Shown here one piece after another: positions 31,253 to 40,284 of a stretch of DNA of 56,219 nucleotides. The position numbers and the translations under genes are program-made. A model generated the notes under the pieces. The model did no database searches. It was not told the DNA's origin and saw only the letters and a program-made list of their open reading frames with translations. Position 1 is the stretch's first letter, and every line of letters starts with the position of its first letter. This DNA is from JBBAAW01 sp964574405 (GTDB lineage Bacteria > Patescibacteriota > WWE3 > UBA101185 > UBA10185). The stretch spans positions 1 to 56,219 of the forward strand of contig CAZNNN010000002.1 in assembly GCA_964574405.1 (NCBI GenBank). Direction: 5' to 3'.

Positions 31253-31673
31253 TTACCCTCCTTTTGGACTCTTTTACCGCCATCTCGGTGCGATAGTTAA
31301 AAAATGGCAAATAATCCTCGTAATCTCTGCGGGTTTTAAGCTCAAAGTCCACCCTTTTTTCCTGGTTCTTGCAATATAAAACCTTGTTTGGACAAATAAC
31401 ATTAAATCTAAATAGTGGCGACATGCTGTTTATCACAAATGCGTCAACCTTGCGATCCTTTGCCAAAGCTTTGATTTCCTCAAGTATCCCACCCATATAC
31501 TGCAGATCCGGTTTAAAAGAGGGGTCTAGATGCACGCCAATGTCGATGTCACTAGATTCCAAAGCATCGCCCTTAGCAAAAGAGCCATAAAGATACACTG
31601 TGTTTACCTCCGGCTTTTGCGCCAAGGCATTACTAATTAAATTTAATTGACTAGTTATAACGGAATCATTCAT
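31227..31673 (-). CDS. MNT-type nucleotidyltransferase
   Basis: A 148-aa minimal nucleotidyltransferase. VYLYGSFAKGDALESSDIDIGV (about residue 26-47) holds the GS-x10-D-x-D active site, and VDAFVIN gives the third Asp. MntA-type enzymes AMPylate a HEPN toxin partner; only a 40-codon frame follows here. The C-terminus (RRVSERAQRAG) is basic. Start ATG 31673, 14 nt after cysS, so it may be co-transcribed with it. Confidence 0.85.
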   Translation of the reverse strand: MNDSVITSQLNLISNALAQKPEVNTVYLYGSFAKGDALESSDIDIGVHLDPSFKPDLQYMGGILEEIKALAKDRKVDAFVINSMSPLFRFNVICPNKVLYCKNQEKRVDFELKTRRDYEDYLPFFNYRTEMAVKESKRRVSERAQRAG

Positions 31674-31687
31674 ATGCTTATTTTACA

Positions 31688-33085
31688 CTAAAACTTCTTT
31701 TTAACCCTATACCCTTCAGCGGTGTCGTCAACGGTAAAACCCATCTCATCAATTTGGCGTCTTATATAATCGGCCTTATCCCAAATGCCCACCTTTTTGT
31801 ACTCCCATCGCGTACGAGCCAAATCACCCACCTCTTTAGGCACTTCAAAACCAATTAATGCGTCAAACCCAAAACCCAAAACCTCATCAAACTTTAACAG
31901 TGTGGCAACCTTAATGTCTTCCTCCAAGTCACTCTTAACCAGATCCCACGCCACAGATAAAGCTTTTGGCATATTTAAATCGTCGTTAATAGCCCGCTCA
32001 AACTTTTGCAAAAATTCCGCGGAAACCTGCCCAGTTGAATCTTTTGACACATTGTAACCGGAAACAATTTCGTACAACTTTTTAAGGGAGTTTTGCGCGC
32101 TGGTAAGAGATTCCCAGGTAAAATTTAAAGGCTTTCGATAGTGCCCTGTCATATAAAAATATCTAAGAGAGGCAGGTAAGAATCTTTTTGACTCTAAATC
32201 CGCCAAAGTATAAGTGTTATTTAAGCTTTTTCCCATTTTTCCGCCGTCTACCTGCAAAAATGTTACATGCATCCAAAATTGGGAAAACTTTTTACCGGAA
32301 GCACCTTCACTTTGCGCAATTTCGTTTTGATGATGAATGGATTTGTGATCCTCCCCACCTATATGAATATCTATCTGCTCGCCCAGCTCCTTAAAAATCA
32401 TGGCAGAACACTCCAGATGCCATCCAGGAAAGCCTTTACCCCAAGGAGACTCCCATTCCTGCCACCGCGTAGAGTAGGGCGGAGAGAGCTTCCACAAGGC
32501 AAAATCCAGCGGATGCCTTTTTTGCGGATTTGGCTCAACCCGCGCACCCTCCTTAACACTTTCTTCCGTAAGTCCAGAAAGATGACCGTAATCTTTAAAT
32601 TTGGAAGTATCAAAGTACACCCCATCATCTATCTGGTAGGTAAAACCTTTTTCTTTAAGCCTGCGTACTAGATCAATTTGCTCTTTTATATATTGCGTAG
32701 CGGGGGTAAATTTTTCTGGTTTGGTGAGATTTAGCTTTTCGTAATCTACTATAAACTGATTAGTATAAAAACTTACAATATCCTTTACGCTTTTGCCTTC
32801 TTTTTTGGCCGACACTTCCAGACGATCATCCCCAGTGTCCGCATCGCCCTCGTTATCTCCCGTTAAATGCCCAACATCAGTGATATTCATAATAAACTTG
32901 GTTGAGTAACCGTTAAATTTAAGCACTCTAAGTAAAAAATCAGACAAAGCAAAGGTTCTAAAGTTGCCAATATGCGCAAAAGAGTACACAGTTGGACCGC
33001 AGGTATACATTTTTACCGCTTGAGGATCAATTGAGCTAAATTCTTGTACTTGTTTTGAGAGTGAATTATAAAGTTGCAATGCCAT
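31688..33085 (-). CDS. cysS: Cysteinyl-tRNA synthetase
   Basis: Charges tRNA-Cys. The 465-aa class Ia enzyme has the N-terminal YTCGPTVYSFAHIGNFRTF with HIGH-like HIGN and the zinc Cys, further zinc ligands in GWHLECSAM and IGGEDHKSIHHQNE, and KMGKSLNN as KMSKS. Length and C-terminal anticodon-binding domain are normal. ATG 33085 gives MALQLYNSL. No Shine-Dalgarno is seen; AATATA lies 10 nt upstream. The next gene, recR, is upstream by 57 nt and may be separate. Confidence 0.97.
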   Translation of the reverse strand: MALQLYNSLSKQVQEFSSIDPQAVKMYTCGPTVYSFAHIGNFRTFALSDFLLRVLKFNGYSTKFIMNITDVGHLTGDNEGDADTGDDRLEVSAKKEGKSVKDIVSFYTNQFIVDYEKLNLTKPEKFTPATQYIKEQIDLVRRLKEKGFTYQIDDGVYFDTSKFKDYGHLSGLTEESVKEGARVEPNPQKRHPLDFALWKLSPPYSTRWQEWESPWGKGFPGWHLECSAMIFKELGEQIDIHIGGEDHKSIHHQNEIAQSEGASGKKFSQFWMHVTFLQVDGGKMGKSLNNTYTLADLESKRFLPASLRYFYMTGHYRKPLNFTWESLTSAQNSLKKLYEIVSGYNVSKDSTGQVSAEFLQKFERAINDDLNMPKALSVAWDLVKSDLEEDIKVATLLKFDEVLGFGFDALIGFEVPKEVGDLARTRWEYKKVGIWDKADYIRRQIDEMGFTVDDTAEGYRVKKKF

Positions 33086-33142
33086 GATGAGGTATATTGT
33101 TATCCAAATTTATTAATTTGGCAAATCTTGCCAGTAACTTTT

Positions 33143-33775
33143 TCATATCGACACCCTGCCCTCTAAAGCCTTAGACAAAGTTACTTCATCCGCGTACTCT
33201 ACATCACCGCCTACAGGTAAGCCGCGGGCTAGGCGGGTGATTTTAACTTGATCTACGGAAAATTTGTCACGAATTAAACGGGATATATACAACGCAGTCG
33301 ATTCCCCTTCTAGACTTGTTGATAAAGCTAAAATGAGCTCCGGAATAATAGGCTTGGATATAGCATCAAGCGATTTTATTAGGTCAGCGATTCTTGTCAC
33401 TAGATCGTCTATATACAGCTCCTCCGGATCAATTCCGTTAAGCGGATCAATAATTCCATGCAATACATGATACTTCCCTTTAAAACCCGCTCGTTCCATG
33501 GACACTAAGTCCAAAGGCGTAGACACCACGGCGATAATCTCTTCCTGTCGAGTACTATCTGTACACAAACTACACGGATTACTTTCATCTATGTTTTTAC
33601 AGATTGAACACATTGTTACATCGCTTTTGGCTTTAACAAGATTTTGCGCAAATTTCTCTACTTCTGTAACCGGCATTCGTAAGGTATAAAACGCTAATCT
33701 TTGGGCGCTTTTAGGTCCAATACCTGGTAACTTTTGAAAATCGTCAATAAGTCGCTGAATGGGTCTAGGAATCAT
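33143..33775 (-). CDS. recR: Recombination mediator RecR
   Basis: RecR works with RecO/RecF to load RecA at gaps. Its 210 aa contain the helix-hairpin-helix PGIGPKSAQRLAFY (about 15-30), the C4 zinc finger CSIC...CSLC (about 57-70) and the Toprim domain (IIAVVSTPLDLVSMER ... LILALSTSLEGEST) ending in the Walker-like ITRLARGLPVGGDVEYAD. It overlaps dnaX by 4 nt, the common dnaX-recR arrangement (no ybaB between). Confidence 0.96.
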   Translation of the reverse strand: MIPRPIQRLIDDFQKLPGIGPKSAQRLAFYTLRMPVTEVEKFAQNLVKAKSDVTMCSICKNIDESNPCSLCTDSTRQEEIIAVVSTPLDLVSMERAGFKGKYHVLHGIIDPLNGIDPEELYIDDLVTRIADLIKSLDAISKPIIPELILALSTSLEGESTALYISRLIRDKFSVDQVKITRLARGLPVGGDVEYADEVTLSKALEGRVSI

Positions 33776-35304
33776 AGGGGTAATCCGCCATCAAAAACTT
33801 CTACCACACTCGTTTTGCTGGTAATAACTATGTTTTGAGGAATTCGCACATTCATATCTGTAAGGTCGCCTCCCCGTGGACAAACTACACATTTAATAGT
33901 ACTATGACAGTTAAGAACCTCATCTAAAACCTTTTCCACAATTTTTAAATTAGCAGAGCTTTCCAACCGTTCTTTATAAAATTTGTACGACACTTCTAGC
34001 AAAACAGTGCTTCCCTCCACACTAATGGGCTTGGATGATTTGAGAAGCGCCCCTACAGAACTATTTATTTTTGAAACTTGCGCCACAATTTCCCGCCATC
34101 TTTCTTGCACCGCACTGATAATAACGGTGCTTGAGTTATCTTTAGGTGAAACCTCCTCCGATGTCTCCCGCTCGGGCGTGGGTTGAAGAATTTTCAAAGG
34201 TTTAGGCGCTATACCTGTCTTTGGACTATCTCCATTGGGCTTTTTTTCATCTCCAGAGTCAATTAGCTTAACCACCGCAATCTCTAGCGCAAGCTGGGGA
34301 ATGGAGTAACTTTTTAAGTCGTTTAAGGTTATATTAAAAACCTCCACCGCCTTTACTAACCAGTCCTTAGTTAATCCAACTGCCAAAGTCTTTCTTTCGC
34401 TTAAAGAGCCACTATCCAGGGAAAAGTAGTCGTCCGAAAAACCCATTTTAAGGTATAAAAGATCGCGCAGATATCTAATAAGACCATCCGTCCAAACCGC
34501 CAAATCAACCCCATCGTCAAAATTGGTATTAATTATCTGCAAAGCCTCCGTAGCATTATTGACGGACAGGCTATTAAGAAACTGATGAATACTGTCCGGA
34601 GCATTTAGCTTGGCGTCACCAACCCCCGCCTCAATCAATTGTTGTAAAATAGTTTCCGCATCTCTAAAAGCTCCTCCCGCCATAACGGCCACCTTTTCTA
34701 GCTCCGCTAGCGCCAATTTTTCCCCACCCACCTCAAGATCAGCAATTCTTTTAAGCTTTTCCACAATTTGCCCACGCGTTGGGCGCTTAAATTTAAAAAC
34801 CTGACACCGCGATTTAATGGTTTCCGGTACTTTGTGAAATTCTGTGGTGCATAAAATAAAAACGGCATGCTTGGGGGGTTCTTCCAGGGTTTTTAACAGC
34901 GCATTAAATGCCTCATTGGTAAGCATGTGTACCTCATCAATAATATAAATCTTTTTTTTACCTTCAACAGGCAAAAGCCTAACTTTTTCCTTAAGATCTC
35001 TAATGTCGTCAATTCCCCGGTTTGACGCGGCATCTATCTCTATTAGGTCAATTAGATTTCCGTTTTGCACCGCCAAACAAAACGCGCACTTACCGCACAC
35101 ATCGCCTTCTTTGGATAAGTTGATGCAAGATAGACCCTTGGCAAGAAGCCTTGCCACAGTAGTTTTACCAATACCCCTAGGACCTGTAAAAAGGTAGGCG
35201 TGAACCGTTTTGTCGGTTTTAATTTGTTGCATCAAGGCATCAGCAATGTCGTTGGGTCGCTGAATCTCTTTAAATGTTTGTGGACGGTATTTAGTGTAGT
35301 ACAT
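33772..35304 (-). CDS. dnaX: DNA polymerase III tau/gamma subunit
   Basis: The clamp-loader ATPase. Of its 510 aa, the AAA+ domain has Walker A GPRGIGKTTVARLLA (about 44-58), a zinc-binding set (C in LSCINL and CGKCAFC), DEVH Walker B (IIDEVHMLT) and the SRC sensor (IKSRCQVF). The domain III collar follows to ~360. A Pro/Ser-rich linker (about 370-410) leads to a short tau-like C-terminal domain. No programmed frameshift slippery site stands out. It is co-translated with recR. Confidence 0.95.
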   Translation of the reverse strand: MYYTKYRPQTFKEIQRPNDIADALMQQIKTDKTVHAYLFTGPRGIGKTTVARLLAKGLSCINLSKEGDVCGKCAFCLAVQNGNLIDLIEIDAASNRGIDDIRDLKEKVRLLPVEGKKKIYIIDEVHMLTNEAFNALLKTLEEPPKHAVFILCTTEFHKVPETIKSRCQVFKFKRPTRGQIVEKLKRIADLEVGGEKLALAELEKVAVMAGGAFRDAETILQQLIEAGVGDAKLNAPDSIHQFLNSLSVNNATEALQIINTNFDDGVDLAVWTDGLIRYLRDLLYLKMGFSDDYFSLDSGSLSERKTLAVGLTKDWLVKAVEVFNITLNDLKSYSIPQLALEIAVVKLIDSGDEKKPNGDSPKTGIAPKPLKILQPTPERETSEEVSPKDNSSTVIISAVQERWREIVAQVSKINSSVGALLKSSKPISVEGSTVLLEVSYKFYKERLESSANLKIVEKVLDEVLNCHSTIKCVVCPRGGDLTDMNVRIPQNIVITSKTSVVEVFDGGLPL

Positions 35305-35340
35305 GTCTAGTTAGCATACGGGGCTGGAATAAAAAATCCA

Positions 35341-35892
35341 CTAAAGATTAAGTGAGGATAAAAGGTGCTCAATTCCCTGTTTTTTAACGACTTCAAGCAG
35401 ATCGCTTGGAAAATCTTGCAAAACATACTTTTCCACCTCAAAAGTGACGCGTGTTGCTCCGTCAACCTCAACTTTAGGTCTACCAATTCCTATGCGAAGC
35501 CTGGTAAAATCTTGGGTACTAATTTTGTCGATAATACTCTGTACCCCGTGGTGTCCGGCAGAGGATGAGTTGCGCGATGTTTTAAACTGTAAAGCCTCCA
35601 AATCAACATCATCGTGGATAACTAGCAAATCAGCAGGCTTAATGCCAAAGTAGTTTAACGCTCTGGAAACCGCCTCTCCGGACTCGTTCATAAAAGTTTG
35701 AGGTTTAATTAGTATTATTTTGTCATTACGATCCGCCGTAGGTGGAGAAGCAACCTCCGCGTTGAGCCTCTTATTAAATTCCCAAGTTAAACCCCATTTA
35801 AGGGCCAGCTCGTCAATTACAATAAACCCGGCGTTGTGGCGGTTATTTTTGTACTTCTCTCCAGGATTTCCCAGCCCCACAACTAGCATCAT
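35341..35892 (-). CDS. pth: Peptidyl-tRNA hydrolase
   Basis: Releases peptides from dropped-off peptidyl-tRNA. The 183-aa protein has VVGLGNPGEKYKNNRHNAGF with Asn10 and catalytic His near 20, KPQTFMNESGEAV and VIHDDVDL with Asp near 95. Residues ~47-57 (EVASPPTADRNDK) are coded by a palindromic repeat copy that lies in a loop before the KPQTFMN strand, in frame. ATG 35892 overlaps the ybeY stop (ATGA). Order rpsU-ybeY-pth. Confidence 0.96.
   Translation of the reverse strand: MMLVVGLGNPGEKYKNNRHNAGFIVIDELALKWGLTWEFNKRLNAEVASPPTADRNDKIILIKPQTFMNESGEAVSRALNYFGIKPADLLVIHDDVDLEALQFKTSRNSSSAGHHGVQSIIDKISTQDFTRLRIGIGRPKVEVDGATRVTFEVEKYVLQDFPSDLLEVVKKQGIEHLLSSLNL
35722..35756. repeat. Palindromic element inside pth
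   Basis: TCATTACGATCCGCCGTAGG then TGGAGAAGCAACCT: a diverged family member within the coding sequence of pth, adding or replacing a loop of about 9 residues without breaking the frame. Confidence 0.55.
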
Positions 35893-36206
35893 TTTTTTAC
35901 ACCTCTCGATTGTTTTACTCCATGTGTGGAAACTTCATTATCATCGTCATGGTGAACACCTAACAAATGTAAAACTCCGTGGGCAACTAAATCGGCTACC
36001 TCCTGCTCGTAGGTATTACCGTACTCCAACGCCTGCTCCCTAGCTCTTTCGGTAGAAACTATGATATCGCCTAAAAACTCCCCATCTGCATCATCGTTGT
36101 CAGAGTAATTAAAAGATAGCACATCAGTGGCGTAGTCACGCCCTAAATGCTTTTTATTTAAAGCCTTAATTTCTTTATTCCCAACAAGAGACACACTAAT
36201 ATACAT
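35889..36206 (-). CDS. ybeY: Endoribonuclease YbeY, short form
   Basis: YbeY is a metal-dependent RNase for 16S rRNA 3'-end maturation and ribosome quality control. The zinc site AHGVLHLLGVHHDDD (His-x3-His-x5-His, about 75-87) is complete, and TDVLSFNY and GDIIVSTERA are present. It has only 105 aa, about 45 fewer than usual, missing from the N-terminus; the C-terminal tail (STHGVKQSRGVKK) is unlike the family. It sits between rpsU (1-nt overlap) and pth (4-nt overlap). Confidence 0.92.
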   Translation of the reverse strand: MYISVSLVGNKEIKALNKKHLGRDYATDVLSFNYSDNDDADGEFLGDIIVSTERAREQALEYGNTYEQEVADLVAHGVLHLLGVHHDDDNEVSTHGVKQSRGVKK

Positions 36207-36397
36207 TATCCCCTCAACCTGTCGTAATAAATTTTTCTAGCTTTTTCTTTATTTCTTAGTCGCTTAGATTCGCTAGGCTTGGTGTAATGCTCGCGTTCTT
36301 TTAATTCCTTTAAAATTCCGTCCCGCAAAACATCTCTGTTAAACCGCCTCAACGCTTGCTCCAACGACTCATTATTTCTTACTTTAATTCTTACCAC
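36206..36397 (-). CDS. rpsU: Ribosomal protein bS21
   Basis: bS21, a small-subunit protein near the anti-Shine-Dalgarno. Its 63 aa show the family form VRNNESLEQALRRFNRDV and a basic C-terminal helix. The start is GTG 36397 with a strong GGAGG (36406-36410) 8 nt upstream, one of the few clear Shine-Dalgarno sites here. Two hairpins precede it. It overlaps ybeY by one base. Confidence 0.94.
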   Translation of the reverse strand: MVRIKVRNNESLEQALRRFNRDVLRDGILKELKEREHYTKPSESKRLRNKEKARKIYYDRLRG

Positions 36398-36418
36398 TTA
36401 AAACACCTCCGTTTCACA

Positions 36419-36449
36419 GTACGCCCAAGGCGTACGGTTATTAAACCGT
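36419..36449 (-). promoter_or_regulatory. Tandem hairpins before rpsU
   Basis: GTACGCC-CAA-GGCGTAC (36419-36435) and ACGGTT-ATTA-AACCGT (36434-36449) are perfect palindromes between the HIT gene stop and rpsU. On the plus strand the second is followed by TAATTTTTT, so it could also end plus-strand transcription. Confidence 0.45.
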
Positions 36450-36456
36450 TAATTTT

Positions 36457-36816
36457 TTAAGTACTTCCACCAGGCTCTTCTTTTGAACCGCCCAAAATAT
36501 GAAAATGTTCATGCTCAAAGTGATTGTACCCCGCTCCGTTATTTACCAGCTTGTAACCAGTTTTATCCAGCCCAAGTTTTGTTATTGTACCAAAAATTGC
36601 CTCAAACATCTTGTCCCAGTAATTATCTGGCGACTTGGAAAATGATCCAGAAATGGTATCCTTTTTTTCTCTATGCTTTTTATCAAGCACCAAAACATGC
36701 TTTGGCGACTTTGGATACTTGTTTTTAATCACTAAAAACTCGTCTGTTTCTAAAACTTTCTCACAAGGCTCTTCCCCCGCTACTATTTTACAAAAGAGGC
36801 ATTTGTTGTCTACCAT
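36457..36816 (-). CDS. HIT-family nucleotide hydrolase
   Basis: A 119-aa HIT protein (HinT-like). The N-terminal CLFCKIVAGEEP has the zinc-type Cys pair, PKHVLVLDKKH the substrate strand, and FEHEHFHILGG the His triad (about 101-107). An 18-residue insertion with Ser/Lys (SGSFSKSPDNYW, about 56-67) is longer than in HinT. HIT enzymes hydrolyse nucleoside phosphoramidates or dinucleotides. It is alone between proS and rpsU. Confidence 0.9.
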   Translation of the reverse strand: MVDNKCLFCKIVAGEEPCEKVLETDEFLVIKNKYPKSPKHVLVLDKKHREKKDTISGSFSKSPDNYWDKMFEAIFGTITKLGLDKTGYKLVNNGAGYNHFEHEHFHILGGSKEEPGGST

Positions 36817-36889
36817 AGGATTATCTTAACCCTCTACTCAAGATATTTCAAAAAGATTTTTAAATGCCATAGGCGCAGTTACGCCCCAG

Positions 36890-36917
36890 TTATTGCGAGG
36901 GAAGCGAAACAATCTCG
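36890..36917. repeat. Palindromic element, HIT-proS intergenic
   Basis: GTTATTGCGAGGGAAGCGAA followed by ACAATCTCG is a diverged copy of the repeat family, placed just after the proS stop. Confidence 0.6.
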
Positions 36918-36930
36918 TAACAGCAACAAA

Positions 36931-38361
36931 TCAATAGGATTGACCAAAAACCCAACGATATCTTGAAAGAGCACCGCAATAAATACACTTCCCCGATTCC
37001 TCTCTCTCATCCAACAATTTACACCTAGTAGTTGCTTTGGTTTCCGCTTTTATTTTAGCTTCACATTCCGCACTCTCACACCAATGCGCCTTTATAAAAC
37101 CTCGCGAACTTAGCATCACAGACTTAAAATCGTCGTAGGTATCTAAACGGGCCGTATTCTCTTCCAAAAACTTTTGGGATTCGGCCAACATGCCCGATTG
37201 GATGGATGCCAAAGTTAATTTAAAAACATCACTAATATTATCCGCGGGTATTTTTACCTTTTCTCCGTTATCGCGCCTAACTAAGGTCAACATGTTTTCT
37301 GCCAACTCTTTGGCACCCAATTCTAATCGGATCGGTACACCTTTAAGCTCCCATTTATTAATCTTGTAACCCAATGTTTCATCTTCCCTCTCATCTACCA
37401 AACCTCTTATGCCGGTGTCTTTCAACCGATCGGCGTACTCATAGCACTTTCTAACAAGCGCGAGATCTGTTTTCACCGGAATAATTACTACCTGGTATGG
37501 TGCGATTTTTGGAGGAAGCCGTAAACCATTATCGTCGCCGTGTATAAGAACACAGCTACCAATACTGCGCGTCGTGAAACCCCAACTCGTCTGCCATACA
37601 TGTTTTAACGCACCGTCCTTATCCTGAAATTTAATATCAAATACTTTTGAAAAATTTTGACCAAGATCGTGGGATGTGCAGTTTTGCAAGGCTTTTCCTC
37701 CGGGCATAAGCGATTCAAACGACACCGTATTTACACCTCCAGCAAATTTTTCTGAATCGGACTTTAACCCTTTGTACCCCGCTGTTGCAAAAAAATCGTG
37801 ATAGATCTCTTCATAGGCATTCATAGCCCACAGAACCATTTCCCAAGCCTCTTCGTGGGTAGTGTGAGCAGTGTGCCCCTCCTGCCACAAAAACTCCGTA
37901 GTCCGCAAAAACATGTAGGTTCGTTTTTCCCACCGCACTACATTGTTCCATTGATTTATCAGCATTGGAAGGTCTCGCCAGGAAGAAATCCAGCGCGAGT
38001 AGGCGTCGTACATAATGGTTTCACTTGTAGGTCTAACAATTAGCTTCTCCTCAAGCTCTTTACCTCCGCCAATAGTTACCACAGCCAGTTCTGGGGCAAA
38101 ACCCTTTACATGTTCTTTCTCCTTATTTAGGAACGACTCGGGAATAAAAAGCGGAAAATACGCATTTGTTACCCCTTTAGCTTTAATCTTCTCGTCCAAT
38201 GCCTTTTGCACCAGCTCCCAAATAGCATAACCGTATGGTCTAATTATCATAGTACCCTTTGCAGGACCGTAGTCGGCAAGTTCCGCCTGTAAAACCACGG
38301 AGTTATACCATTCGGAAATGTTTTCTGACTTTTTTGGAATAAATTTTTTTTGGTACAACAT
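36931..38361 (-). CDS. proS: Prolyl-tRNA synthetase, archaeal/eukaryotic type
   Basis: Charges tRNA-Pro. The 476-aa class II enzyme lacks the large editing insert of bacterial ProRS. It has the archaeal/eukaryotic form: IRPYGYAIWELVQ, VRPTSETIMYDAYSRWI, FLRTTEFLWQEGHTAH (motif 2) and a C-terminal extension ending in CKLLDEREESGKCIYCG with Cys pairs, as in the zinc-containing ProS3 type. The final residues are SRYRWVFGQSY with terminal Tyr, typical of this branch. ATG 38361. Confidence 0.95.
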   Translation of the reverse strand: MLYQKKFIPKKSENISEWYNSVVLQAELADYGPAKGTMIIRPYGYAIWELVQKALDEKIKAKGVTNAYFPLFIPESFLNKEKEHVKGFAPELAVVTIGGGKELEEKLIVRPTSETIMYDAYSRWISSWRDLPMLINQWNNVVRWEKRTYMFLRTTEFLWQEGHTAHTTHEEAWEMVLWAMNAYEEIYHDFFATAGYKGLKSDSEKFAGGVNTVSFESLMPGGKALQNCTSHDLGQNFSKVFDIKFQDKDGALKHVWQTSWGFTTRSIGSCVLIHGDDNGLRLPPKIAPYQVVIIPVKTDLALVRKCYEYADRLKDTGIRGLVDEREDETLGYKINKWELKGVPIRLELGAKELAENMLTLVRRDNGEKVKIPADNISDVFKLTLASIQSGMLAESQKFLEENTARLDTYDDFKSVMLSSRGFIKAHWCESAECEAKIKAETKATTRCKLLDEREESGKCIYCGALSRYRWVFGQSY

Positions 38362-38393
38362 AGTCAGGCTACTTTGCTTAAATTATTAAAAGC

Positions 38394-38846
38394 TCACTTT
38401 ACCACACTTATCCCTTTAACCCTATCAAAATCAGAATCAAAAGTGGCAATTTTGTTGACGCCCAAAATCTCCATGCTCTTTACTATCAAGGCATCGCGGG
38501 GGCGTAAGTCGTACTTTGCCATAATCATGGGAATATCCAAAACATGGGTGGTTTTGAAAATTGGATTAACTATTCGTAAACCTGGCAACAAAAGCAGATT
38601 TTCTGTAACTCTTGATAGTCTGTTTAAACTTTTACGATTAAAGCCTGCGGGCATCATTTGCTTCAACGCCTTGTTTATAGTAAACCAAAATTCATCTAAA
38701 ACCAAAGGCACTAGAATCAAGATCACTTTAGTGTTTTCAAAATTACTAATTAGTTTTGCTGCTTTATCGTTAAAAAGATCGTTCAGAATTTGAGAGGAAA
38801 TTACAAAACTACTATCCAAAAAAACAGCATTCTCATATTTTTTCAT
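38394..38846 (-). CDS. PIN-domain toxin, second pair
   Basis: A 150-aa PIN ribonuclease. FLDSSFVIS (first Asp), PLVLDEFWF (Glu in the helix), RPRDALIVKSME and IATFDSDFDR (C-terminal Asp set) fit the fold. ATG 38846 (MKKYENAV) lies a normal distance after GGGAG; the upstream ATG 38852 is too near. The gene begins 14 nt inside the AbrB-type antitoxin gene, so translation is coupled. Confidence 0.82.
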   Translation of the reverse strand: MKKYENAVFLDSSFVISSQILNDLFNDKAAKLISNFENTKVILILVPLVLDEFWFTINKALKQMMPAGFNRKSLNRLSRVTENLLLLPGLRIVNPIFKTTHVLDIPMIMAKYDLRPRDALIVKSMEILGVNKIATFDSDFDRVKGISVVK

Positions 38847-39078
38847 ATGCATTCTCCCTGCAATAGGCTTTTATTCTCATAAACTCCTCTGTTGACATGT
38901 TAAGTTTTATACCACCACTAAATCTTTGTTTTACTTTGGGTGCATCTTCTACAACCTCATAAGAAAACCTATTCCTGATTCTGGGTAAATGCCTGATAGC
39001 TGTACCACGCACTAACCCGAATCTCTTTGGTATAGTCACCGCAACACTATTACCTATGGCAAAAATTTTTTGTATCAT
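38833..39078 (-). CDS. AbrB/MazE-type antitoxin, second pair
   Basis: An 81-aa protein. Residues 1-45 (IQKIFAIGNSVAVTIPKRF) form the swapped-hairpin SpoVT-AbrB DNA-binding domain; the C-terminal helix (TEEFMRIKAYCREN) should bind the PIN toxin. Overlaps the toxin by 14 nt. Probably autorepresses. Confidence 0.8.
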   Translation of the reverse strand: MIQKIFAIGNSVAVTIPKRFGLVRGTAIRHLPRIRNRFSYEVVEDAPKVKQRFSGGIKLNMSTEEFMRIKAYCRENAYEKI

Positions 39079-39138
39079 AAAAACTTTATAGCATATGTTT
39101 AAACATACCGCAAGATCGTGTTTAAATAACGGATATTA

Positions 39139-40272
39139 TTAAAACAAATTTACTACATCCTTGGTGGTGATCACAACGGTAAGGGCTAAAAGTCCAATCA
39201 TGCCCCATTTATGCAAGTTATTTTCAAATTTTGGACTAACTTTTTTCTTTGTTAAAGCCTCAAATAACACAAAGATTATTCGTCCCCCATCCAAAGCTGG
39301 TATGGGTAAAATGTTTATAAAAGCAAGAGAAAGTGAAAGAATGGCAATAAAGTCCAAAAGTCCTAAAACCGCATCCAAACCCTTATAACTTAAAATTATT
39401 CCCACCACGGAAAAAATTCCTACCGGACCTGAAACCCCCATGGAAACAGGCTCCACGCTTTTTTGGGTAACGGAGGAACTTATCAATTGAGAAAATGTAG
39501 ACAACGAGTAACCTAAGATATTAAAGGCGTGCTGAAATCCAGAAGTAACTTTGCTAATCAAACTTCCCCCGTAATCAATACTAATAGAAGTTGCCAAAGC
39601 TACGCCTAAAAACCCGTTCCCTTTTGAGTCAGCAGTTGGTACAATTTTAACTTCTCTAACGGCGGACTTAATCTTTTTAGTGTCCAAAAGTTTTACCCAG
39701 ATTTCTTTGCCCACTTTATCTTTAACCTGATACCTCACATCGTACACATTAAAAACACGGTTTCCGTTAATCTCCACAATCGATTCTCCCAAACCTACCC
39801 CAGCTTTTTGGGTAACTGATCCTTCTTCAAAACCAAAAATTACCGTGTTGTTTTTAATAACCCTACCGTATTTAAAATTGTAATCATACAAAAGAGGTAA
39901 GCTAGAAGTCCTAAAATTATTTATCCCAAAAAATATGTAAAACACTGTCACAGCCAGAACCACATTCATGGTAACACCCGCCACCAAAATTAAAATGCGC
40001 TTCCACGGGTTAATATTGGCAAAATTTCCCAAATCGTTCTTATCAAAAACCTCGTTTTCATCTTCCCCTGCTAACTTAACAAAGCCACCAAAGGGTAGAG
40101 CGTTAATTGTATACACAGTGTTGCCAATTTTTTTACCCCAAATACGGGGCGGAATGCCAAGACCAAACTCATCCACGCGCACATCCATCTTCCGTGCCAC
40201 AAAAAAATGTCCCAGTTCGTGAATTAGAATCAACAAAGACAAAATTAAAATAAAAACAATCAGGGTTATCAT
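39139..40272 (-). CDS. rseP: Site-2 protease RseP (M50)
   Basis: A membrane zinc protease that cleaves transmembrane anchors. Of its 377 aa, HELGH is at residues 18-22 in the first span, a single PDZ-like domain lies at about 140-230, and NILPIPALDGGRI in a later span has the third metal ligand Asp. Four membrane spans. The catalytic residues are intact. It is 12 nt downstream of frr, a usual neighbour (frr-...-rseP). Bacterial counterparts act on anti-sigma factors; none is seen here. Confidence 0.94.
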   Translation of the reverse strand: MITLIVFILILSLLILIHELGHFFVARKMDVRVDEFGLGIPPRIWGKKIGNTVYTINALPFGGFVKLAGEDENEVFDKNDLGNFANINPWKRILILVAGVTMNVVLAVTVFYIFFGINNFRTSSLPLLYDYNFKYGRVIKNNTVIFGFEEGSVTQKAGVGLGESIVEINGNRVFNVYDVRYQVKDKVGKEIWVKLLDTKKIKSAVREVKIVPTADSKGNGFLGVALATSISIDYGGSLISKVTSGFQHAFNILGYSLSTFSQLISSSVTQKSVEPVSMGVSGPVGIFSVVGIILSYKGLDAVLGLLDFIAILSLSLAFINILPIPALDGGRIIFVLFEALTKKKVSPKFENNLHKWGMIGLLALTVVITTKDVVNLF

Positions 40273-40284
40273 CGTGCAGTAATT

